Part shown: piece by piece, positions 45,220 through 53,664 of the stretch | How positions within the stretch are numbered: the stretch's first letter is position 1 | How the letters are laid out: every line of letters begins with the position of its first letter | Source of the DNA: Chitinophaga pinensis | GTDB lineage: Bacteria > Bacteroidota > Bacteroidia > Chitinophagales > Chitinophagaceae | DNA length: 64,000 nt | Direction: 5' to 3' | Assembly: GCA_902167325.1 (NCBI GenBank) | Contig: LR632930.1 | Coordinates: 620,001-684,000 of the forward strand | Program-made: the position numbers and the translations under genes | The notes under the pieces: generated by a model | The model's input: only the letters and a program-made list of their open reading frames with translations | Told to the model about the DNA's origin: nothing | The model's database searches: none

Positions 45220-46344
45220 ATGGCCGGAATCTATCTCCACATACCGTTTTGTAAGAAGGCATGCCATTACTGCAATTTCCACTTTTCCACTTCGCTTCAG
45301 TTGCGCGATGAAATGGTGGATTGCCTGGCGGCTGAAGCGGTGCTCCAGCGCGCCTACCTTGGTAACGAGCCTGTGTCTACCCTCTACTTCGGGGGCGGCA
45401 CTCCCAGCCTTATAGGCCCCACAGCCATCCGACGCCTGCTGGATGTACTGCGCGCCAATTACAATGTGCTTCCAGATGCGGAAATCACCCTCGAAGCCAA
45501 TCCCGACGACCTTACTCCCGATACTCTCCGGGCCTTCAGGGAAACCGGCGTTAACCGTCTCAGTATAGGTGTACAGTCGTTCTTCGACGAGGATCTGAAA
45601 TGGATGAACCGTGCCCACCAGGCCTCTCAGTCGGTGGAATGCCTGCAGGAAGCCCGTGCTGCAGGGTTCGATAATTTCAGTATCGATCTCATTTATGGAG
45701 GTCCTACCCTCACCGATGAGCACTGGGAGGCCAATATCCGGCAGGCCGTGGCGCTCAATATTCCCCACCTCTCCTGCTACGCCCTTACGGTGGAACCGGG
45801 CACCGCACTGCACCACTTTATCCAGCACCACAAGATCCCTGCTATAGATCCGGACCGTGCCGCCAAACACTTCGCCATACTGATGGAGCAGCTGGAAAAG
45901 GCAGGTTACGAACATTACGAGATCTCCAACTTCGCCCTCCCCGGCATGCACTCCCGCCACAACAGCAGTTACTGGCAGGGCAAACATTACCTCGGCCTCG
46001 GCCCTTCCGCCCACTCCTTCAACGGCGTATCCCGCCAATGGAACGTCGCTAATAACCCACTTTATATCCAGAGCCTGAAGAAAGACGCAGTGCCATTCGA
46101 AATTGAAATGCTAAGTCCCAGCATGGCACTCAATGAGCATATCATGATTTCTCTCCGCACATCTGCCGGATGCTCTGTGGTAACTGTTGGCGAACGCTTC
46201 GGTACAGACAAAAAGGATCAGCTCCTCGCAGCCAGCAAAGAGTTTATCAGGAAGGGATGGATGATGCAAAAGGAGGACCGCCTTACCCTCACACGCGAAG
46301 GCAGGTTTTTCGCTGATGGCATTGCCGCCGCGCTTTTCTTTTAG
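45220..46344 (+). CDS. hemW: Radical SAM family haem chaperone HemW
   Basis: HemW (formerly annotated as oxygen-independent coproporphyrinogen oxidase) is a radical SAM protein that inserts haem into respiratory enzymes. The 374-residue protein begins MAGIYLHIPFCKKACHYCNF with the radical SAM cluster Cys11, Cys15 and Cys18. Other marks are YFGGGTPSL, LEANPDDLTPDTLRAFRETGVNRLSIGVQSF and HYEISNFALPG. The extra N-terminal cysteine region of true HemN is absent. It converges with gpsA, and the two stop codons overlap in TTAG at 46341-46344. Confidence 0.92.
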   Translation: MAGIYLHIPFCKKACHYCNFHFSTSLQLRDEMVDCLAAEAVLQRAYLGNEPVSTLYFGGGTPSLIGPTAIRRLLDVLRANYNVLPDAEITLEANPDDLTPDTLRAFRETGVNRLSIGVQSFFDEDLKWMNRAHQASQSVECLQEARAAGFDNFSIDLIYGGPTLTDEHWEANIRQAVALNIPHLSCYALTVEPGTALHHFIQHHKIPAIDPDRAAKHFAILMEQLEKAGYEHYEISNFALPGMHSRHNSSYWQGKHYLGLGPSAHSFNGVSRQWNVANNPLYIQSLKKDAVPFEIEMLSPSMALNEHIMISLRTSAGCSVVTVGERFGTDKKDQLLAASKEFIRKGWMMQKEDRLTLTREGRFFADGIAAALFF

Positions 46345-47360
46345 ATCAGCCCTTTTTCCAGTTCAATGAATGCTTCTTCGGGATGTAATTGCTCCCAGAG
46401 GATGGCGAAGATTTTTTGTGCAATAGGCATATACGCCCCAATGCGCCCGTTGATCTCTGCGATGCACCTGCTGGCATAATATCCTTCCGCAATCATATTC
46501 AGTTCCAGCTGCACGGCTTTTACGCTGTAGCCTTTTCCGATCATGTTGCCGAACGTGCGGTTGCGGCTGTGGAGGGAATAGCAGGTCACCAGCAGATCGC
46601 CCAGGTAGGCGCTGGCATTATAGTTATGCGCCATGGCTTCGCGGCCGCTGCCTGCTTCGAACTGCTCGTATTTTTCGAGGAACTCCTGCATTTCGCGGAA
46701 GCAGTTGGTGATGAAAACACTGAGGAAGTTATCGCCATATTCAAGCCCGTGCGCAATACCTGCACCCATGGCATAGATGTTCTTCAGTACCGCTGCGAAT
46801 TGCACCCCTGTTACATCGCGGTTCACGATGGTTTGCAGATAGCTGTTATTAAACAGCGTGGCAATAGCTTCAGTTTCCACCACGTCCAGACCCGAAAAGG
46901 TGAGGTACGACAGCTTTTCGTTCGCTACTTCTTCTGCATGGCAGGGACCGGTGATGGTGAAGTATTTCTCTGCCGGCACGTTGAAGCGATCCGCGAGATA
47001 ATCGTTGATAAGCTGGTTGGTAACCGGTACCAGCCCCTTAATGGCTGAAATTACCTGCTTCCCTTCGAACGCATTGGCCGGGAGCTGTTCCAGTACTGCA
47101 GGCAGGAATGCCGATGGTACGGATAGGATTACGGTATCACTCGCAGCTACCACGTCTGCCGCGCGGCTGCTGAGGGAAAGTAAACTGGTATCGAAGTATA
47201 CGGAGGTGAGGTAATGTTTGTTATGGTGGCGCAATTGCATGTGACGGATGGTGTCTTCGTTGCGTATCCACCAATGGATATGGTTATTGTTGTCTGTCAG
47301 GATCTTGGCGATTGCGGTAGACCAGCTGCCGCTTCCGATGATGCCGATGTGTTGAGCCAT
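46341..47360 (-). CDS. gpsA: Glycerol-3-phosphate dehydrogenase (NAD(P)+)
   Basis: GpsA makes sn-glycerol-3-phosphate from dihydroxyacetone phosphate for phospholipid synthesis. I use the ATG at 47360 (MAQHIGIIGSGS), giving about 339 residues, the family length; the 28 upstream codons from 47444 look non-coding. The nucleotide-binding motif is GIIGSGSWSTAIAKIL (6-21), with Ser in place of the usual Gly in GxGxWGTA. The rest has AIKGLVP, ITGPCHAEEV with the catalytic Lys region NEKLSYL, VLKNIYAMGAGIAHGL, and AYLGDLLVTCYSLHSRNRTFG. It converges with hemW. Confidence 0.93.
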   Translation of the reverse strand: MAQHIGIIGSGSWSTAIAKILTDNNNHIHWWIRNEDTIRHMQLRHHNKHYLTSVYFDTSLLSLSSRAADVVAASDTVILSVPSAFLPAVLEQLPANAFEGKQVISAIKGLVPVTNQLINDYLADRFNVPAEKYFTITGPCHAEEVANEKLSYLTFSGLDVVETEAIATLFNNSYLQTIVNRDVTGVQFAAVLKNIYAMGAGIAHGLEYGDNFLSVFITNCFREMQEFLEKYEQFEAGSGREAMAHNYNASAYLGDLLVTCYSLHSRNRTFGNMIGKGYSVKAVQLELNMIAEGYYASRCIAEINGRIGAYMPIAQKIFAILWEQLHPEEAFIELEKGLI

Positions 47361-47446
47361 GCGCTTCTGTTCCGTTTGATTGGCCGCAAGGTAAGGAAAT
47401 TCAACCTTACAGCCGGCCTGTGCCTTGTATTGCGATGTATCCAAAA

Positions 47447-47477
47447 ATAAAAGGGGCGGCTCGTGAAAGCCGCCCCC
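47447..47477 (-). terminator. Rho-independent terminator of the efflux operon
   Basis: On the minus strand GGGGCGGCT, a 6-base loop, AGCCGCCCC and a TTTTATTTTT run. It lies about 22 bp after the stop of the adaptor gene at 47499 and marks the end of the eight-gene run. Confidence 0.88.
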
Positions 47478-47498
47478 GTATTATACTTCAGGTGATTA

Positions 47499-48896
47499 TT
47501 ACTTGGTTGCCTCGAACAGTTCTGAACGGGGTACCACCTTCACTTTCTTCCCGTTTTCCAACGTACGTGATACGGCAGTATACGGACCACTCACTACGCT
47601 TTCGCCTGCTTTCAGGCCGGTAATGATCTGGATATTATCATCGTCCTGGATGCCGGTGGTTACCTGCCGGATCTGCACGGTATTGTCGGGCAGCAGCACG
47701 AATACAACTTCTTTGAAGTTCTGCCGTTGCTGGTTACCTTCTTTGTTGGCACCATTGGCATTATTGCCGGAGTTATTCTCCTTAGGGCCTTTAGCCGAAG
47801 CCTTTTCCTTTTTGGCAGTGTCCGACAAATCGCGGGTAGTAACTGCATTGATGGGGATGGACAGCACGTTTTTCTCGGTACGTGTCTGGATATCCACGTT
47901 GGCGCTCATACCGGGACGGAATGGGAAGCGGCGTGGATTTGAGGGATCAAGCAGGTCTTTATAGGAATCGCGCAGGATGCGGATCCTTACCACATAGTTG
48001 GTAACCTGTTCGGCAGAAGAAGTAGAGGCACTGGATGCCGAAGCTGCTCCTTTGGAAGAGCTGGCGATCTGTGTAACCAGGCCTTTGAACTTCCTGTTGG
48101 TATAGGCATCCACTTCAATAAGAGCGGAATCGTTCACTTTTACTTTCGGGATATCATTCTCCCCCACATCTACCTGCACTTCCATGGTAGACATATCTGC
48201 GATGCGAAGCATTTCCGTACCAGACATTTGCCCGGTTCCTACCACGCGCTCCCCTTCCTCTACAGAAAGGAGGCTCACGGTGCCTCCTGTAGGTGCAGAA
48301 ATGGTGGTACGGCTGAGGTTCTTATTGGCCTCTGCCACGTTAGCCTGTGCGCTGGCTACGGCGAATTTGTTGGCGTTGATACGCTGGCTGGCCGCGTTGT
48401 AGTCAGACAGGGCAGCTTTATATGTAGCCTCAGCAGTTTCGAACTCCTGACGGCTGATCACTTTCTCTTTATAGAGCTGATTGTTTCTGTCGAAGGTGGA
48501 TTTTGCCTGGTCGAGGCGGGCTTTGAAGGCCGCGAGGGCTGCGGTGGAATTAGCCAGTTCGGCCTGTGTTTGTGACAGGGAGGCTACCTGACGGTCGCGG
48601 TTGGAGGCGTAAATATCCGCGTAAATATGCGCCAGTGTCTGGCCCTTATTAACGGAATCCCCTTCTTTTACCAGCAGCTTAGTAATTTCCCCGGAAACGT
48701 CGGAGCTTACTTTTACTTCCACTTCCGGATAAATTTTGCCGGAGGCAGATACGATTTCGATGACATCTTTATGCGAGGTCTTGTCTACAGCCACTTTCAG
48801 CCCCTCATCCTTTCCGGAGCCGCGCACAAGGGCCACAACGACGATAAGGGCTAACAGCGCCCCTATCCATATAAATACTTTTTTCCTTTTCTTCAT
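47499..48896 (-). CDS. Efflux periplasmic adaptor subunit (HlyD/MacA-like), second copy
   Basis: A 465-residue membrane-fusion protein that should connect the MacB-like permeases to the TolC channel. One N-terminal TM helix (about 6-24, KVFIWIGALLALIVVVALV) is followed by the biotinyl-lipoyl strand (VEVKVSSDVSGEITKLLVKEGDSVNKGQTLA), a long coiled-coil hairpin (about 100-210), the second lipoyl half (TTISAPTGGTVSLLSVEEGERV), beta-barrel (VNDSALIEVDAYTNRKFKG) and membrane-proximal domain (DDDNIQIITGLKAGESVVSG). A Lys/Asn/Gly-rich insert (about 360-400) in the last domain is a low-complexity loop. It is the last gene of the run and closes at a terminator. Confidence 0.9.
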   Translation of the reverse strand: MKKRKKVFIWIGALLALIVVVALVRGSGKDEGLKVAVDKTSHKDVIEIVSASGKIYPEVEVKVSSDVSGEITKLLVKEGDSVNKGQTLAHIYADIYASNRDRQVASLSQTQAELANSTAALAAFKARLDQAKSTFDRNNQLYKEKVISRQEFETAEATYKAALSDYNAASQRINANKFAVASAQANVAEANKNLSRTTISAPTGGTVSLLSVEEGERVVGTGQMSGTEMLRIADMSTMEVQVDVGENDIPKVKVNDSALIEVDAYTNRKFKGLVTQIASSSKGAASASSASTSSAEQVTNYVVRIRILRDSYKDLLDPSNPRRFPFRPGMSANVDIQTRTEKNVLSIPINAVTTRDLSDTAKKEKASAKGPKENNSGNNANGANKEGNQQRQNFKEVVFVLLPDNTVQIRQVTTGIQDDDNIQIITGLKAGESVVSGPYTAVSRTLENGKKVKVVPRSELFEATK

Positions 48897-48926
48897 ATAC
48901 GCTTTGTATTACTGTGTCTTGGAACA

Positions 48927-50381
48927 CTACAGCGTAATTTTCTGATCGCGATAGAATTCCAATAGTTTAACCTTGAAAATATAGTCGTACAGGGCCGAAA
49001 CACGTTCGATCTGCGCTTTAAATAAGTTCGTTTGGGTGGTTACGTACTCTACGGTGTTCATGAGGCCTACATTGAAGCGTTTGGTAGCAAAGTCGAACGC
49101 TTTCTGTGAGGCATTTTCCGTAGTGATGGCTGCCTGGTATTTCTGGTATGCGCCAACGGCATCGGCATGGGCGGTATATACATCCTGCCTGAGCTGAAGG
49201 CGGTTGATATCGAGCGAAAGTTTCCTGTTTTCCAGTTCAATTTTAGCGCGCTCCACATTGCCGCGCAGCTGCCATCCGTTGAAGATAGGGAAGCTGAGTG
49301 AAACACCGATGTTCTGACCAAAGTTGTCGGACAACTGGCGGCCCACGGTATACTTCCGGGTTGCACGGTTATTCACGCGATCGAAGGTGAATACGGTATC
49401 GAGGGGGTTAGATTTGGGGAAGCCGATGCTGGAAACGTAGGTTACCCAGTTATCAGGCCCAAACTGTTCGTACCTCATACCACCTGCAAGCCGGGTATCG
49501 GCTCCCGCATTGGCACGAAGCCGGGGATACATGGCTCCTTTGGCGGCGGCCAGAGATTTGTCTGCCGATTTAACACGCATTTCATCTGACCGGAATTGCG
49601 GCTGTATATTCAGGGCGGAGCTGAAAATCATTTCAGGTGTGTTCTCCGTGAGATTGATCATGGGGAGGGCCGCTACATTTTCAGGTATACCGGGAGAGAA
49701 GGGCACTTCAAATCCCAGATTCAGCAGTGCTTTCATCTGGAGTGTCCGTAAAATGGAGGCGTTCTCTGCGGTTACCAGCGTGGAGCTGTCGCGTGCCAGC
49801 TGGGCTTCCAGATCGGCCTGGTTGCTTTCCGGAACAGAGCCGGCCATCACCAGCTTCTTCGTATTTTCCAGCTGCGCCTTGCTCAGATCTACCTGTGCAC
49901 GGCTGATCTTCACCTGCTCCTGCGCCAGTACGATCTGTAAAAACGCATTGGCTACGTTCACGCCCATATCATTCCGTGCCTTCTCCAGCAGGTAGTTTTG
50001 CGCGTATACTTCGTATTTGGAGGACGCGATGGTATTCCTTTTGGAAAACCAGTTAAACAGGTCGGCCCCGGCAGAAACACCGAGACTGGCATTGAAAGTT
50101 GCCTTGTTATCGAACTGGTTGGTGGTAATGTTGATAGACCGGCCGAAGATATACCCTCCGCTGGCCGAACCCTGCAGGGTGGGCAGCATAGACATACGGT
50201 CGGTTTTCAGCGTCAGCTCTGCCAAACGTTTGTTCAGCACGCTTTGCTGCAGCGTGAGGTTGTTGGCGAGGGCATATTCGTAACAACGCTGGTATGTCCA
50301 GGCATCTTCCTGCGCTTTGGCAGGCTGCACTGCTATTAAGAATGCCACAATCAGGGCGGTTGTAACGAACGTCGTTTTCAT
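48927..50381 (-). CDS. TolC family outer-membrane efflux protein
   Basis: The outer-membrane channel of the tripartite efflux system, about 484 residues. I place the start at 50381 (MKTTFVTTALIVAF), which gives a signal peptide ending QPAKAQ; the frame from 50492 adds 37 residues without one. The two-fold OEP repeat is visible: CYEYALANNLTLQQSVLNKRLAELTLKT at the N-terminus and, in the second half, LSLSFPIFNGWQLRGNVERAKIELENR. The typical internal phrases VEYVTTQTNLFKAQ and LYDYIFKVKLLEFY end the protein. Neighbours are the second ABC ATPase (149 bp upstream) and the second adaptor (30 bp downstream). Confidence 0.92.
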   Translation of the reverse strand: MKTTFVTTALIVAFLIAVQPAKAQEDAWTYQRCYEYALANNLTLQQSVLNKRLAELTLKTDRMSMLPTLQGSASGGYIFGRSINITTNQFDNKATFNASLGVSAGADLFNWFSKRNTIASSKYEVYAQNYLLEKARNDMGVNVANAFLQIVLAQEQVKISRAQVDLSKAQLENTKKLVMAGSVPESNQADLEAQLARDSSTLVTAENASILRTLQMKALLNLGFEVPFSPGIPENVAALPMINLTENTPEMIFSSALNIQPQFRSDEMRVKSADKSLAAAKGAMYPRLRANAGADTRLAGGMRYEQFGPDNWVTYVSSIGFPKSNPLDTVFTFDRVNNRATRKYTVGRQLSDNFGQNIGVSLSFPIFNGWQLRGNVERAKIELENRKLSLDINRLQLRQDVYTAHADAVGAYQKYQAAITTENASQKAFDFATKRFNVGLMNTVEYVTTQTNLFKAQIERVSALYDYIFKVKLLEFYRDQKITL

Positions 50382-50530
50382 AGCCGGACGAGAATATTTG
50401 AATTGTTGTGATACCATGCCGGTTTCCTGATAAAGAGGCACAAGGTTCCTGAGTGCGGCAACGGGCCACACGAATTTAAGGCAAAACATCATATGATGAG
50501 TTTTTAGCTTCCGGAAAAATATCGGGCGGG

Positions 50531-51193
50531 TTACTGAAGCTTCCCGTCTTTAATCTGAATAACCCGGTTGCCGTAGCCGGCGTTCAGGTCTGAATGGGTT
50601 ACCTGGACGATGGTGATACCGTCCTTTTTATTGAGTTCTGAGAACAGTTCCATGATCTGGCGTGCCTGGTCTGAATGGAGGTTACCCGTAGGCTCATCCG
50701 CGAAAATAACAGACGGCTCGGCAACTATGGCCCGTGCAATTCCCACCAGCTGCTGCTGCCCGCCGGAAAGCTGGGTAGGGAAAAGGTCTTTCTTGGCCAC
50801 CATATTAAAACGGTCGAGTATATCCGCAACGCGGCTCTTCCGCTCTCCTGAAGGCACATTTTTATACAAAAGCGGCGTTTCTATATTCTCATACACCGTC
50901 AGCTCATCGATCAGGTGATAGGCCTGAAACACGAACCCGATAGCGCCACGGTGCAGCTGTGTTCTTTTCTTGTCGTTCATCTTATGCACCGGTTCATTCT
51001 GGAAAAGGTATTCCCCTTCAGACGCATCTTCCAGCATCCCCAATATATGCAGGAGGGTCGATTTACCGGAGCCGGACGGACCCATAATCGACACAAACTC
51101 CCCCTGCCCTATTTCCAGGTTCACTTCTTTCAAAATTTCGTGCTTGCCAAAACCTACAGGATAATGCTTTGTGATATTGCGCAATTGTATCAT
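50531..51193 (-). CDS. ABC transporter ATP-binding protein (MacB/LolD type), second copy, altered D-loop
   Basis: A 220-residue ATPase for one of the MacB/FtsX-type permeases just upstream. Walker A GPSGSGKS (38-45), Q-loop FVFQ (87-90), signature LSGGQQQ (142-148), Walker B VIFADE (162-167) and H-loop His200 are intact. Two deviations stand out: the D-loop reads GNLHS (His173) where the family has GNLDS, and after LSGGQQQ the sequence is LVGIARA in place of RVAIARA. The other ATPase of the locus (56307-56996) has the canonical forms. Catalysis may be slowed or asymmetric; this is inference. Confidence 0.92.
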   Translation of the reverse strand: MIQLRNITKHYPVGFGKHEILKEVNLEIGQGEFVSIMGPSGSGKSTLLHILGMLEDASEGEYLFQNEPVHKMNDKKRTQLHRGAIGFVFQAYHLIDELTVYENIETPLLYKNVPSGERKSRVADILDRFNMVAKKDLFPTQLSGGQQQLVGIARAIVAEPSVIFADEPTGNLHSDQARQIMELFSELNKKDGITIVQVTHSDLNAGYGNRVIQIKDGKLQ

Positions 51194-51224
51194 GATCTGA
51201 ATGTAATTTTTTTTTCGGTAAATA

Positions 51225-53639
51225 CTATTCTGTCCGCAGGGATTTCACCGGGTTCATCAATGCGGCCCTTACGCTTTGGAAACTCACCGTTAGTGCGGCA
51301 ATGAGCATCGCCATTCCACCCGCCAGTACAAATACGCTCCAGTGAATATCCGTTCTGTAGGCAAACTCCTTCAGCCACTGATTCATGAGAAAATAGGCAA
51401 CAGGCGATGCAATGAGGATGGCCAGCCCTACCAGCAGGAGGAAGTCGCGCGAGATCAGCGCCACCACACCCGCCGCACTGGCTCCCAGCACTTTACGGAT
51501 GCCTATTTCACGGGTACGCTGCCCAATGATGAGCACGGCCATGGCAAACAGTCCCATACAGGATATAATGATCGTAAGCACGCCGCCACTGATGAAGATT
51601 TTGGTAAGCGTGGCTTCCGTACGGTATTGCCGGTCGGTATTTTCATTTACGAACGAGCCGATGAAGGGTGTTTGGGGTGCGGCACGGTTCCAGGCAGCTG
51701 CCACCCTGTCCATCGATGCAGCAAGTCCGCCGGGTGCTACCCGCACGAATATATAGCGTACGTTATCGTCCGCACTCAATACATGCATGAGTTGCGGTTC
51801 TATTTCCTGACGGAGGGATTTAAAATGATAATCCTTCACGATGCCCACTACGTGGTACTCCGTAGGATCCTCGTCATCGAGATGGAAACGGAAGCCTACC
51901 TGGCCTTTGCCGGGACCAAACTGCCGCGCCATCTGTTCATTGATCACGAAACCGTTGGAGTCTGAAGCCATGGCGGTAGAAAAATCGCGCCCGGCTATCA
52001 GCTGGAGGCTCATGGTTTTTGCATAATCATGATCTATTCCCAGCCAGTGCGCCCTCAGCTCCCTGCCTTCAGAATCCCAGGTGATAATGGATGTTTGCGA
52101 ACTCCCGTCCAGCCCCATTCCAAAATTGGCGTTGGCGCCCGTCATGGTAATGATCCCCGGCTGGCCTTTCAGATCGGCCCGGAGGCGTTCCAGTACTGCT
52201 TTCCCGTTCTCTTTCGGCCCTACCGGCACGCTTATCACTTCGCTGGTGTTATAACCTAATGGTTTATTCCGCAGGAAGGTCATCTGCCGCCAGGCGATAA
52301 GCGTGGCAATAATGAGCAGGCAGGAGAAAACAAACTGGGTTACGATCAGCGAGTTGCGGAAATAATTTGTTTTGCCGGTGGTCATCTTCCCTTTCAGCAC
52401 CATCAGCGTTTGCGCCCTTGCCATAATTGCCGCCGGGTACCCGCCTGCCAGGCCCGTTACCACCAGCAGGGTGATTAAGATACCGGCGATGAATTTCGGC
52501 TCCAGCAGCAGAGAAAAGCTCACACCTGATTTGAACAGTGCATTATATCCCGGCAGCAGCAGGTATGCGATCAGCGATCCGATAAGCAGCGAAATCAGGA
52601 ACAACAACAGGGCTTCGCCCCACAGCTGCAGGCTGAGCTGCCATTTACCCGCCCCCATCACTTTACGCATGCCCACTTCCCGGGCACGGGTAAACGAGCG
52701 GGCAAGGGTAAGGTTCACGAAGTTGATGCTGGCAATAAACAGGAGGAAGGCTGCGATGAAGAGCAGCATCAGTACCAGCATTTTCTTTTCACCACCCAGG
52801 TTGCTGTGCGGGGAAAAATGCACGTCTTTTATGGGGATCAGTCCCAGCAGCTGGTATGCTCCGTATTCTCCGGGCTTGGCGCCGCCGTTCTTTTGCCGGG
52901 TAATATCTTCCCCGAAATACTTCTCAAGGAAGGCCTTACTGGCGCGCCTGATTGTTTCAGGATCAGTACCGGGTTGCAGCTCTACGAAAGTTTCGAGACT
53001 AACGTTAAACCAGTTGTTGTTATTGACGGTATAGTCGGGATGGTTCTCCAGCCGTATCAGGGATGCATAACCAACACTGGAATTGTCGGGTGCATTTTCT
53101 ATAATACCGGTAACGGTCAGCGCTTTCCAGGTATCACCTGTTTTCAGTTCCACCTGTTTGCCAACAGGGTCGGTATTCCCGAAAAGATTGGCAGCGCTCT
53201 TTTCAGACAATACGATGTCTGTAAGCCCGAGCTTTGCCTCTCCTTTCACAATAGGGAAGCTGAACATATTGAAGAAAGAAGGTTCCGTATAAATAGCCGA
53301 AATAGATTTAAGCTCCCCGTTTATACGCAATGCAACCGAGTTGTTCCCCATCCGTACCACATTCGCTATACCGGGCACTTCCGCCTTCAGCGTTGGCCCC
53401 ATGGGGTGCGGCATATTCGGCATGACGGTGACCTTTTCCGGCTCACGTAATTCTTTGCTTAGGCTATAAAGCCGGCTTCCCTTTTCATGGAAATTATCGT
53501 AGGAAAACTCCTTATACACCGTCATACACAACAGCATAGCCGCTGCGATGGCGACAGAAAGCCCCACAACATTTACAAATGTTATCTGTTTGGCTTTCCA
53601 GATATTCCGGAATGCGATTTTGATATATGTCTTCCACAT
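51225..53639 (-). CDS. MacB/FtsX-type ABC transporter permease, second copy
   Basis: An 804-residue permease with two MacB_PCD-FtsX units in one chain. TM1 (about 18-42, KQITFVNVVGLSVAIAAAMLLCMTV) is followed by a large periplasmic domain (about 45-280), then three helices around 286-400 (LVLMLLFIAAFLLFIASINFVNLTLARSF). A second TM (about 425-447) and periplasmic domain follow, and three final helices (about 680-790) including GVLTIIISCMGLFAMAVLIIGQRTREIGIRKVLGAS, the FtsX signature. It ends PVKSLRTE, typical of this Bacteroidota group. It follows the first permease by 25 bp. Such permeases move substrates by mechanotransmission and do not form a channel. Confidence 0.92.
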   Translation of the reverse strand: MWKTYIKIAFRNIWKAKQITFVNVVGLSVAIAAAMLLCMTVYKEFSYDNFHEKGSRLYSLSKELREPEKVTVMPNMPHPMGPTLKAEVPGIANVVRMGNNSVALRINGELKSISAIYTEPSFFNMFSFPIVKGEAKLGLTDIVLSEKSAANLFGNTDPVGKQVELKTGDTWKALTVTGIIENAPDNSSVGYASLIRLENHPDYTVNNNNWFNVSLETFVELQPGTDPETIRRASKAFLEKYFGEDITRQKNGGAKPGEYGAYQLLGLIPIKDVHFSPHSNLGGEKKMLVLMLLFIAAFLLFIASINFVNLTLARSFTRAREVGMRKVMGAGKWQLSLQLWGEALLLFLISLLIGSLIAYLLLPGYNALFKSGVSFSLLLEPKFIAGILITLLVVTGLAGGYPAAIMARAQTLMVLKGKMTTGKTNYFRNSLIVTQFVFSCLLIIATLIAWRQMTFLRNKPLGYNTSEVISVPVGPKENGKAVLERLRADLKGQPGIITMTGANANFGMGLDGSSQTSIITWDSEGRELRAHWLGIDHDYAKTMSLQLIAGRDFSTAMASDSNGFVINEQMARQFGPGKGQVGFRFHLDDEDPTEYHVVGIVKDYHFKSLRQEIEPQLMHVLSADDNVRYIFVRVAPGGLAASMDRVAAAWNRAAPQTPFIGSFVNENTDRQYRTEATLTKIFISGGVLTIIISCMGLFAMAVLIIGQRTREIGIRKVLGASAAGVVALISRDFLLLVGLAILIASPVAYFLMNQWLKEFAYRTDIHWSVFVLAGGMAMLIAALTVSFQSVRAALMNPVKSLRTE

Positions 53640-53664
53640 AAATTGCGTGGTTTGAAGTTGAATG

